Below are positions 33,732 to 44,694 of a DNA stretch of 64,000 nucleotides, piece by piece. This DNA comes from Cichorium intybus (Eukaryota; Streptophyta; Magnoliopsida; Asterales; Asteraceae). Numbering within the stretch: position 1 is the stretch's first letter; each line of letters begins with the position of its first letter. The DNA is taken from the NCBI GenBank assembly GCA_023525715.1, contig CM042016.1, forward strand, positions 62,756,882-62,820,881, given 5' to 3'. Both the position numbers and the translations under genes were made by a program. The notes beneath the pieces were generated by a model, which was given only the letters and a program-made list of their open reading frames with translations, ran no database searches and was not told the DNA's origin.

Positions 33732-34689
33732 TGACAACGCCTAGTAATATCACATATTTTAGTCGTTGTTGAGCCCTATTCTTAGTGAAATTATATCATA
33801 TACATCGTGGTATTCTCACTTTTCGTGCCAGCACTTGTTTGGAAAGAAATAATTAAAACAGGGACCAAAAGCGTGCAATTTGGAAGAAGTTTGAAGATCA
33901 AGGCAAAATCAGGAAAAGACGTACGCGCGCCGTGGAATTCATCAATGCGCGACGCGGGTATGAGGCGGTGGAAAGAGTTCAAATTCCGATAAAATGGGGA
34001 TAAACCCCTACGCGCGACCCGGGATTCATCAACGCGCGGCGCGGTCTCGAGATTTTTGCAACTATAAATAGAGACTTTTAGGCAAAAAAAACGAGCGAAG
34101 ACCTAGTGTAAAATCGACCCCCAATGCTCTTTGACTCCGAGATTTAGCTTCAAGAACCACCATTTGGTATTTTCATGTTTTTATCTTTAATTTTTAATTA
34201 GTTTAATAGTTAGTAATCATTGGCTAGTATCTTTGGGAGTGACAACCATTGATATTTAGTTCTAGTTTCTGTTTTGGAGTAATTGTTTACTGTTTTGGAA
34301 CCTTTGAATCTGACTTGGTTAATAGTAATCATTCAGTTTATGTTCATTGTTGATTTTGTCGGTGTTTATGCTTAGTGAATGAATTGTTGGATGTTTGGAT
34401 TGTGTTTGATGTTTGATTTGCCTTTGTTTGCTTCTGATTTGGAGATGTACTTCTGAATTCTGTAAGTGACAAGGTTTGGTTGGTAGTTTTAGTTTAGTTT
34501 ATGCTTTTTGGGATTAGTTGTCAAAAGTTAGGAACTAGGTCCTCTGACTGTAGCGTGACACTGCAATTGGTAATCTGTCACCTATCTCGACCACGTAACT
34601 CCTGTGGATCGACCCTGACTTCCACTGTGCTAAGTGAGAGTGAGGTTTATTTTCTTATTTTTTATCACATGACGACCGCTGCGATGTCA
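33732..34689 (+). repeat. 3' LTR of Athila E1 (958 bp)
   Basis: From TGACAACGCC to GCGATGTCA, matching 25032-25987 across its length. TATA box ACTATAAATAGAG at 34061-34073 is intact. Followed by the target copy AGCGT. Confidence 0.96.
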
Positions 34690-37103
34690 AGCGTCGGTAC
34701 AGTGCTACTCGTACACCTCAACAGAATGGTGTTGCTGAGCGTCGAAACAGAACTTTAATTGAAGCTGCACGCGTCATGCTCTGCGATTCTAAATTACCGG
34801 TGTTCTTTTGGGCTGAAGCAATCAACACAGCTTGTTATGTTCATAATAGGGTCATCATGAACAAGCGCCAAATGAAGACTCCGTATGAGATCCTCTATGG
34901 TCATAAACCATCTGTTGCACATTTTCGTTCTTTTGGCTGTCCTTGCATCCTTCTTCATCTTGAAGCTACACCAAAGTTCAACTCTAAAGCATATGACTGT
35001 TACTTTGTGGATATGCGGGTAAAACTGCTTATCAGGTGTATAACAAGGTTACCAAACAGATCGTGGAATCGTTTGATGTATGATGGCTAGAGGAGAATCA
35101 AATGGATGCTCGAGTTGGTCCCGACTGGATATTCAACTATTCCGAATTGTTTAAGTCTTTTAATGTGTTTTCTGATGTTGTCTCAGGCACACAGCCAGGT
35201 CCAAGTGGAGTCAACAGAGATGAAGATGAGGAAATCATTGTTGATCCCATCATACCGCCCTTGATTTTTGAAGATCCTATTCTTAACGATGGTGCATCTC
35301 CTAATTCCACTTCGATTTCAACTGAAGCTCCTGCTGACTCATCCCAGATTGTTAGCGAACCACCAGTTGCTGAAGCATCTGCCACTCCTGAAGGCGTTAT
35401 CAATTCTGAACCTGCTGATCTTTTCAACTCCACACTCATGGATTCCCTCTTTCCCGAGAGAATTCCCGATGAGTATGTAGCCAGTACCTCCGACGATTTC
35501 AGAGATTCCGACAGAGGTACTTCAGGCTCAGGCAGAATTGAAAACATAACAAACCTTCCGGTTTCTTCTGCTTCGCTCGAGCATGCTATTTCTTCAAGAG
35601 TTCAACGCGATCACCCGATTGAGAACGTTATTGGCTCTCTTGATGATGGGGTTCAAACCCGAAGCCAAAGTGGACGCAATGCATGAAGAGCTCAACCAGT
35701 TCGAGAAGCTGAACGTTTGGCAGTTGGTGGAACTACCCGAGGGCAAAAAGTCTCTTGACACGAGATGGGTATTTCGCAACAAGCAAGATGACTCATGAGT
35801 TATTGTGCGAAACAAGGCACGCCTGGTTGTACGAGGATTTCGACAAATCGAAGGTCTTGATATTACCGAAGTGTATGCCCTTAGTGTATACCAAATGGAC
35901 GTTAAGACTGCTTTCCTGTACGATGAAGTGAAAGAAGAGATTTCTGTTGACCAACCTCCGGGTTTCGTCAACTCCATGTTTCGGAATCACGTCTACAAGC
36001 TGGATAAGGCTCTCTATGGTCTTCATCAAGCTCCCCGTGCCTGGTATGCAACATTGACGGATCATCTGTTGCAACATGGTTACACAAGAGGCACAATTGA
36101 TCAGACGCTGTTCATCAAACGTGAAAAGTCCGATCAAATTGTAGTCCAGATCTACATGGATGATATCATCTTTGGTTCGACTAGCAAGGTCTTATGTAAA
36201 GAATTTGAGCAAGTGATCAAGAAGCGATTCGAGATGAGTTCGCTCTGTGAAATGACGACGTTCCTTGGGTTGCAAGTAAAGCAAAGTTCAACGGGTATTC
36301 TGCTTCACCAAGGAAAGTATGTGGAGGATATTCTTGCGAAGTTCAACCTCAAGGATGCTAAAGTTGCTAACACTCCAATGGCTAAGCGACCCTTGCTGAC
36401 TTCAGACCCAGATGGCCATTCTGTTGATCAAATGTATTACCATTCTATGATTGGATCTTTGATGTATCTGACGGCCAACAGACCAGATATTGTTTTTGCA
36501 GTCTGCCAGTGTGCTCGACATCAGGCTAATCCTAAATTCTCTCATTTAACTGCTGTCAAACGGATCTTTAGATACCTGAAAGGGAGACCTAAGTTAGGTC
36601 TCTGGTATCCAAAGAACCGTGAATTTGATCATTATGCTTTTTCAGATAGCAATTATGGGGGATGCGACATTGACAGAAAGTCCACCAGTGCTGGATGTCA
36701 ATTCTTAGGAGACCGACTGATTTCTTGGCAATGCAAGAAGCAACAGACCGTATCAACCTCTACAACTGAAGCTGAGTATGTTGCTGCCTCGGCCTGTTGT
36801 TCTCAAGTCATTTGGATGCAGCATCAACTTCTTGACTATGTTATGAATTTTGTTGATACTCCCATATTTTGTGATAACGATTCAGCTATCCAAATTGTCA
36901 AAAACCCTGTCCAGCATTCTAAGACCAAGCATATCGACATCAAAATACATTTTATTCGAGATTTCTACGAGCGAAAATTAATTCATTTGGAACCAATTCA
37001 CACAGATAACAATGTGTCAGATTTGTTCACAAAACCATTTGCAAAAGCTCGGTTCGATATGCTTGTTGAACTTTTAAAAATGATACGATTCGATGACTGT
37101 TAA
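34690..37103 (+). pseudogene. Copia D, first pol copy: integrase end, RT and RNase H, with deletions
   Basis: Resumes after the Athila target site (RRYSATRTPQQNGVAERRNR) and reads through MLCDSKLPVFFWAEAINTAC. A frameshift near 35010 breaks the integrase C-terminal part. The linker (35102-35686) is open. Relative to the second copy, a segment is missing at about 35686 (after TRSQSG) and another at about 35880, removing RT residues before VYQMDVKTAFLY. A TGA lies at 35796-35798. RT shows YGLHQAPRAWYATL and YMDDIIFGST (second copy: YVDD). RNase H shows FSDSNYGGCDIDRKSTSAG and TKHIDIKIHFIRD. The frame ends at 37103. Confidence 0.93.
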
Positions 37104-37924
37104 ATCAGTTCAGTAAATATTTTACTCTATTTTTATTTAGTTAAATTTGTTCATGGTTTTTACTCCCGTAATTCTCTTCCATGCACGAATTTAGGGGGAG
37201 AATTAAAAACAAAACAAAAATTACAAAACTTTAAAAATCCAAAAATATTTTCGTTTATGTCTTTACTTTAAGAAAATTTAAAAAATCCAAAAATATTTTG
37301 TCTTTATTTTTCAGAAAATCTAAAAATTCAAAAATATTAACTACCGACGACGCACCGAGTTATACCACTCACTGCTGAGGTAACACTTTAGTGCTAGTGA
37401 CTCTTACTGTTTCACCATAGTAAGTTTGAAGCACTGACAACCTTTCTTAACCAACCTCAAAGTATTTCTGCAACATGAACTTCTACACACTTTGAGTAAA
37501 GCCACTCGGAGTCGAGAGTTAAAAAGTCTGTGCCGATAGTTAGATTGCATACCGTAGTCTATCACACGCACCAATCCATTCTCAACTACCTCTAACTTTC
37601 TGTTGCAAGAAATAGACGACTCATCACTTTAAACCAAGTGGTGATGATATTTCACAACTCTATGCCAGTGATCTCTACTACAACACCAGTAGTAGATGTG
37701 AGGCATCAAAAAGCATTCTTACCTACAAAGCTTCTAAATTCAAGAGTTGTATGACTTAGTGTAATAAACCATACACTGATGACAATTCGAAAGTCTAGCC
37801 GATGGGTATGTCTAATAACCAAGACATATTACACGCTAATACCACTCTTGACCTAAACTTCTTCCAAATAAGATGTTCGTGACTCAATGTGATATTTCCT
37901 CGCATTGATGAAACATCGAAACTC
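37104..37924 (+). other. Copia D, first copy of the 3' noncoding block
   Basis: Homologous to 40827-41759, including a polypurine-like GAATTTAGGGGGAGAA at about 37190, the phrase GAGAGTTAAAAAGTCTGTGC and the sequence CTCTACTACAACACCAGTAG. It does not run into an LTR; instead it joins integrase sequence at 37925. Confidence 0.88.
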
Positions 37925-40826
37925 TGTGTTGCTTTTGCTCAAGGAAAACATCACAGAAAGTCACACAAGCCCCAGCAGATCAATTCCATTGATTCGATTC
38001 TTCAGCTGATTCACATGGATCTATTTAGCCCGGTTAATGTTCTCAGTCTCAATCGCAGTTCTTACTGTTTAGTTATTATTGATGATTACTCACATTTTAC
38101 ATGGGTTTTCTACTTAAAGAACGAAAGTGAAACTACAGATCTGGTCATTAGATTCATCAAGATCATTGAAAACCAGACGAATCAGAAGCTAAAACCATCA
38201 GATGCGACAATGGGATGGAATTCACGAATGCAGTTCTGAACAAGTTTTGTGCAGATAAAGGTATCCTGCGTCAGTATAGTGCTGCTCGCACTCCGCAATA
38301 GAATGGTGTTGCTGAGCGACGCAACAGAACTCTTATTGATGCTGCACATACCATGCTGTGCGATTCTAAACTGCCAGTGATTTTCTGGGCTGAAGCCATC
38401 AACACAGCCTGCTATGTTCAGAATCGGGTCATCATCAATAAACCTCAAATGAAGATACCTTACGAGATTCTCTATGGTCGCAAGCCTAATGTTTCCCATT
38501 TCCGTACCTTTGGCTGCCCTTGCACTCTTCTTCATCTTGAAGCTACTCCGAAGTTCAACTCCAAGGCGGATGATTGTTACTTCATTGGATATGCAAATAA
38601 AACTGCATATCGGGTGTACAACAAGGCGACAAAGCAGATTGTGGAATCATTTGATGTTCGCTGGCTAGAAGAGAATCCAACTGATGCCCATGTTGGACCT
38701 GACTGGTTGTTTGATTATGCTGAATTGTTCAAACCTTTCTATGTGTTTTCTGATGTTGTTTCAGGTACACAACCAGGCCCCAGTGGAACTTACAGAGAGG
38801 ATACTGAAGAGATTGTTCCTGATCTTATCACTCCGTCAGTCATTCTTGAAGATCTTGTTCATGATGACGGTGCATCTCCTATTTCTGCTTCTATAACTGA
38901 GGATGATCCTGATGTTTCATCCCAAGTTATTGGTGATACTCCAGTTGTTGAACAATCAACTACCCCTGAAGATGTTATTCAACCGAACCTTCTAATCTTT
39001 TTGACTCTACTCTCATGGATTCTCTCTTTCCTGAAAGAATTCTTAATGAGTACATTGCAAGTACCTCTCACGACTTCAGAGATTCTGATAGAGGTGCTTC
39101 GGGCTCAGATAGGGTTGAGAATATAACCAATCTTCCGGTCTCTACTGCTGCGCTCCAATATGAGGTTCCTTCAAGAATTCAACGGGACCATCCAATTGAC
39201 AATGTTATCGGCCCTCTAGATGATGGTGTTTTAACCAGAAGCCAAAGTGGTCAAGTCAACGAGTGTCTCTATTCGTGCTTCATTTCTCAAATTGAGCCGA
39301 AGAACGTAGAGATGGCACTCAATAAACCAAGTTGGGTGGATGCAATGCATGAAGAGCTGAACTAGTTTGAGAAGTTGAATGTTTGGCAATTGGTGGAACT
39401 ACCCGAAGGCAAAAAGGCTTTGGATACGAGATGGGTGTTTCACAACAAGCAAGATGATTCGGGAGTGATTGTGCATAACAAGGCATGCCTGGTGGTTCGA
39501 GGCTTTATTCAGATAGAAGGACTTGATTACACGGAAGTATATGCTCCTGTAGCACGACTTGAAGCGATTCGGATCTTCCTTGCCTACGCTTCTTACATGA
39601 ACTTTACCATCTACCATATGGACGTCAAGACAGCTTTCTTGTACGTAGAGGTGAAAGAGGAAATCTATGTTGATCAACCTCCTGGTTTCGTCAACTCCAA
39701 GTTTCCAAATCATGTCTACAAGCTTGATAAAGCCCTTTATGGTCTGCATCAAGCTCCACGTGCCTGGTATGCTACCTTGACGGAACATTTGTTGCAGCAC
39801 GGCTACACTCATAGCAGTATTGATCAGACTTTGTTCATGAAGCGCCAAGATGATGATCAAATTGTTGTCCAGATCTATGTGGATGACATCATCTTTGGTT
39901 CAACAAGCGATGTTCTGTGCAAGGAGTTTGAGATGGTGATGAAGAAAAGATTCAAGATGAGCTCGTTGGGAGAAATGACGATGTTTCTCGGGTTGCAAGT
40001 TAAGCAAAGTTCAACGGGTATCCTGCTTCATCAAGCGAAGTATGTGGAGGATATTCTTGCAAAGTTCGGTTTCAAGGATGCGAAAGAGGCTAACACTCCA
40101 ATGGCAGAGCAACCTCTGCTATCTTCAGACTCAAATGACCAATCAGTTGATCAAACTTACTATCGTTCGATGATCGGTTCACTAATGTACCTGACTGCTA
40201 GCAGACCGGATATCGTTTTTGCAGTCTGCCAGTGTGCTCGCTATCAGGCTAATCCTAAACCTTCTTATCTTGATGCTGTCAAACGGATCTTTAGATACCT
40301 TAAAGGAAGACCAAAATTTGGTCTCTGGTATCCAAAGAACCGTGAATTTGATCTTTATGCTTTTTCAGATAGCAACTATACAGGGTGTGAAATTGACAAA
40401 AAGTCCACCAGTGCTGGATGTCAATTTCTAGGAGACAGAATGATCTCATGGCAATGCAGAAAACAACAGACCGTGTCAACGTCTACAGCGGAAGCTGAGT
40501 ATGTTGCTGCCTCGGCTTGTTGTTCTCAGGTCATTTGGATGTAGCCTCAACTCCTTGACTATGGTATGAACTTTCTAGATACTCCTATCTTCTGTGACAA
40601 TGAAGCTGCTATCCAAATTGTGAAAAACCCTGTCCAGCATTCTAAGAGTAAGCACATTGATATTAAAATTCATTTTATCAGAGATTGTTTCGAGCGAAAA
40701 TTGATCCATTTGGAAAAAGTCCACACTGATAATAATGTGGCAGACTTGTTCACAAAACCTGTTGCAAAAGCTCGATTCCATGTGCTAGTCGATATGCTCA
40801 AAATGATATGTTTCACTGATTATTAA
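37925..40826 (+). pseudogene. Copia D, second pol copy: integrase (partial), RT and RNase H
   Basis: Begins abruptly inside the pre-integrase zinc segment (CVAFAQGKHHRKSHK; the second Cys is Phe), so protease and the first half of the zinc finger are absent. Integrase core LIHMDLFSPVNVLSLN is followed by a frameshift near 38200, a TAG at 38299-38301, then PNVSHFRTFGCPCTLLHLEA. RT: VYHMDVKTAFLYVEVKEEI, YGLHQAPRAWYATL, YVDDIIFGST. A TAG at 39363-39365 precedes RT, and a TAG at 40542-40544 breaks RNase H, which ends at 40826. RT residues are roughly 85-90% identical to the first copy by eye. It lacks its own gag, LTR and primer site. Confidence 0.93.
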
Positions 40827-42576
40827 ATCAGTTCTGTAAATATTTTTTTACTTTATTTTGTTTAGTTAAAATTTGTTCATGTTTATTTCCGCTATTCTTC
40901 CCATGCACAAATTTAGGGGGAGAAGAAAAACAAAACAAAACAAAAAGCAGAAAATTTAAAATTACAAAAATATTTTCATATTTTTTTTATAATTTTCATA
41001 TATTTCTTTCAAATTATAACAAGTGGTATCAGAAATTATAAGTATTTACAATTGGTATCAAGAAAAACAAAACAAAAATTACAAAATTTAAAAAAGACAA
41101 AAAGATTTTAAATTTTTTTATAATTTTCATATCTTTCCTTAATTTTTTGAAAATCTAAAAACAATATTACCTATCCACGACGCACCGAGTTTATACCACT
41201 CACTGCTGAGGTAATTTTTAAGTGTTAGTGATCCTCATTGGTACACGTCAATGAGTGTGAAGCACTGACAACCGCTTCTTAACCAATCTAAGGTTTTTCT
41301 TGTGTAACACCAACTTCTAGACACTTTGAGAGAAACCACTCAAAGTCGAGAGTTAAAAAGTCTGTGCCGATGGTTAGATTGCATGCCGTAATCTATCACA
41401 CGCACCAATCCTTTCTTAACCACCTTTACATTTCTGATGCAAGAAATAGACGACTCATCACTTTAAACCAAGTGATGATGATATTTCGAAACTCTATGCC
41501 AGTGATCTCTACTACAACACCAGTAGTAGATGTGAGGCATCAACAACCTTTCTTACATACAAAGCTTCTAATTCAAGAGTTGGATGATTCAGTGTAATAA
41601 GCCATACACTGATGAAAATTTGAAAGTCTAGCCGATGGGTATGTCTAATAACCTAGACATATTACACGATCATACAACTCTTGACCTAAAACTTCTTCTA
41701 AACAAATGTTCGTGATTCAATGTAATATTACCTCACATTGATGAAATATTGAAACTCTGGGTCAGTGATCGTTGTTGTTTACAACAATAGTTGTGAGACA
41801 CCAACAACTTTACCTGATTCAAAATTGGCACTAGGATGGTACACTCCGTAGAGTTTGGATACCATTGAACGTCTCGCCAAGAGCCACGTTGACTTGTCAA
41901 CTGCATTGAGATCTTTGATCAAGGATATACAGGGGCCAAAATCAAAACGGCCACGAGTAGTTCACCGATACTCAAACAATCGCAGTGCGTTCCCCCAGGT
42001 TCACACAAATACTGCGAGAAGTCTCATTCCGAGCCAAGGGTGAATCCTTGAACAACTGTGGTGAGAGTTTCTAACTCCGTGACCCACATGATTTGCTATC
42101 AATGAAATGTATCGAGAAGCGCCAGTCAAATGAAATGTTCAAGATCTTCGACTCGAAGCTTGTTCCCGAAGAAGGTGAAGCTGAATTCTATGTGAGAAGT
42201 TGTTTGAATTCCTCCTCAGTCAACTTGTTACTACATTAACACCTGAAGTGATCAAATGAAGAGATGTAGAGTCAGACTCCAGTCAAAGTCAAAGTCAAAT
42301 CAAAAGCTAGATGTGCTGATTCAAGACATATTCTAATGCCTAAGGAGTTTACCAATCCAAATCTAAAGTCAACCTGCATCGAAGATAAAGTTGTCACTGC
42401 AGCTGTGCTGAATTTTTTATCAACATCTATACCTGTCACCTGCTAAGAGGAAGGTTTTCCTACTAAGGAGGAGATTGTTAATTTGAGGGGGAAATTGTTG
42501 AAAATTCTTTGCAGTGTTCAACTGAAGACCAAGAGAAGCCTGAAGATAAATGAAAGCATTAAACTAAGGGGGAGAT
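40827..42576 (+). other. Copia D, second 3' noncoding block and terminal region
   Basis: To 41759 it matches the first block; beyond that it continues uniquely to the LTR. An open stretch at 41855-42043 is short and unsupported. Three polypurine-like runs occur at 42465-42475, 42485-42494 and 42566-42575; only the last directly precedes the LTR. Confidence 0.8.
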
Positions 42577-42982
42577 TGTTAGGAATTAATTTTAGTTTGG
42601 TTTAATCGTTTATTTATTAGGACTAAAATTGTAAAAGATAAAAGTTATTGGGTTTTATTTGGAAAATCGGTGTGAACCGAACAACCTTAGGTTGTTCGGT
42701 TTTGGTCCTTGGTCGACGCCTCTTTTGGGCTAGTTGATCGGTCCATGGGCCTAGGTTGCTAGGGTTTTAGGCTTAGAGTATTTAAGGCTAAAATAGCCTC
42801 ATTTGTGTGGTTGGTTGTCCTCGATATTTGTGCTAAGTAGAGTGAGAATTCTTATGTTCTTGGCAACCACATAATCTTATGTACTAGACTATTCAATATA
42901 GTGTTCATTGAAGATTAATCTCCCTGTGTTCTTATTGTTTGGATTGATATCATTGTGATCTAGAGAGTATTGTAGACCTACA
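42577..42982 (+). repeat. 3' LTR of copia D (406 bp)
   Basis: Starts TGTTAGGAATT after AAGGGGGAGA and ends GTAGACCTACA, matching the 5' LTR remnant end at 20571. A 27-bp near-perfect palindrome lies at 42675-42701. Confidence 0.88.
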
Positions 42983-43305
42983 AGATGTATATTCCTAGAA
43001 TATTATTTTTTCTTCATTTACAAAAATTATCAAAATTTCCCGTTGCATTTATTAACTTTTAACATATAATTACTCTATCTTTTTATTATAATAATATTCT
43101 AAATTATGTTATCAAAACATTAATAACAAAATAATTTATTCGTATATAACTAATTTGAAGAAATTTTGATTTTATTAATACAAAATTTATTAAATAATTA
43201 AAGTACATTTATAATACACTCTTAAATAAATATTATGCATGCATTTATAGAAATATTACACATACATTTGAAAAGTTAAAACATATTTATGCAGTTGAAT
43301 AAATT
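42983..43305. other. A/T-rich flank of the nest
   Basis: Noncoding and very A/T-rich; nothing else recognised. It probably belongs to the Harbinger remnant that continues to the right. Confidence 0.5.
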
Positions 43306-43307
43306 TC

Positions 43308-43619
43308 TCATAAATGGTCGACTAACGCATTCCGAAGATTGAAATGAGCTTCTTTATTTCTAATACATTTATATCGAGTAAGAAATTGTTGGAATCGACC
43401 ATTTTCATCTATCGTCATGTCAACCTCTATATGCGGCACTTCTCTCGCTACTTCAATTGGTGCGTCAAAATCACACTCATCCTCAAGTATCATGTTATGT
43501 AAAACAATGCATGTAGTCATTATGTCATATAATACATCTTTTTTCCAAAAACGAGATGGTCCGTTAACAATTGCAAAACGTGATTGGAGAACTCCAAATG
43601 CACGTAAATTATAATATAC
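43308..43619 (-). pseudogene. PIF/Harbinger transposase C-terminal fragment
   Basis: On the minus strand the reading starts near 43619 with RAFGVLQSRFAIVNGPSRFW and continues to MTTCIVLHNMILEDECDFD and a HFNLRNALVDHL C-terminus ending at 43308. These match the end of the DDE domain of plant PIF/Harbinger transposases. Only the last roughly 100 residues remain; upstream sequence to 43920 is A/T-rich and unrelated. About 300 bp further right, at 43922-43940, GGTTGGAGATGCGCTCA resembles a Harbinger terminal repeat. Confidence 0.82.
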
Positions 43620-44694
43620 GTAAATTTTTATATGAATTCGATATATAAATATTCAATTTTATTAATTATAACTAATTAATATCATTTAATATATAATATG
43701 ATTGTAAATATTTGTTATTATATTTAAATAAACTAAAATGCATAAAAATAAAAACTAGAGGAATAAAAATGACAACTGAAACATTAACTCTGTATTTGGA
43801 GTAAATGAACAGTATTACTCTATATTTGAAGTAATACTATTCAAATACCCAAATATAATGTTGGTTATAGAGTGGGGTTGGAGCAAAATAAAATAAAAAA
43901 TAAAGTAACTCTATTTTTAGAGGTAGGTTGGAGATGCGCTCAAGGTGGGGGAGTAGAACTCTCCCAACCATCTTAACCTTCTTGCCACATCAGATTTTCT
44001 TTTTACTCTTATTTCCATCTTTAGTCATCTTCCAATAGCGGAAATAGATCTTTCCCAACCCTCAATGTTACATCATATTTTTAATATTAAAATTGATTAC
44101 TCAATTAAAAAATACCATTTACTTTAATATTCAAAATATTATTAAAAAGTAATAAGTAAAATAAAACAGACAAATAACATTAAAATTAAAAAGCACACCA
44201 TTACAAAACTAAAAAAAATGGAAACGATAATTTAAATCCTAAACACAAGAAATTAAAATCTAAATACAATAAGTTAAATAATATATCGATCCAAAGTAGC
44301 TATGTAAATATGCTCGATGTGGTCAACAAGATCCTATAGAAGTATTTAGTGAATTCGTACATCGCGTAACTCCAAAATGATATCATCCTTATCTAAGGGT
44401 GGCAAAAGGCGACACATCACGAAACGAAATTGGGATGAAATCGAAATTGGAATTCGTGTTTGTGTCATGGAAAAAAAATCCGACTTCGTGTCGTGTCGTA
44501 TTCGTGTTCAAAATCACACACGATAGTATTATGGAAGCGGATAGCAAGACAAAGAATGAGTTGATGGAGGCTTAAATTTTAGAGAATTTTTTTGATGTTA
44601 TTATTTTGAAGCATTCTAGTACCATTTTATATGATGCTTATCATGTTGTCGTATTTTTTTTGTCGTGTTTTTCGTTTTTTTGTGTATTAATTGA
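43620..44694. other. Noncoding stretch with possible DNA-transposon ends
   Basis: No gene. It contains the Harbinger-like terminus at 43922-43940 and, near 44396-44530, a GGGTGGCAAAA start followed by repeated CGTGT motifs that resembles the edge of a hAT-type element, without a visible partner. Confidence 0.45.

Larger units (their letters stand above)
25032..34689 (+). mobile_element. Complete Athila-type Ty3/gypsy retrotransposon E1 (9658 bp) in copia D integrase
   Basis: Both LTRs, a tRNA-Asp primer site and a polypurine tract are present. A perfect 5-bp target duplication AGCGT flanks it (25027-25031 and 34690-34694). By eye the two LTRs differ at roughly 35 of about 957 positions. The coding region is heavily broken, so it depends on other copies for movement. 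The order gag, protease, RT, RNase H, integrase fits Ty3/gypsy; the Asp primer and GTGTGGGG polypurine tract fit Athila. Confidence 0.96.

Noticed and set aside
41855..42043. 62-codon open stretch in the copia D 3' region as a possible envelope-like gene
   Set aside because: Too short, no signal or membrane segment, and no counterpart in the first 3' block.
44396..44530. A second hAT element
   Set aside because: Only one edge-like sequence is seen; no partner end or target duplication.
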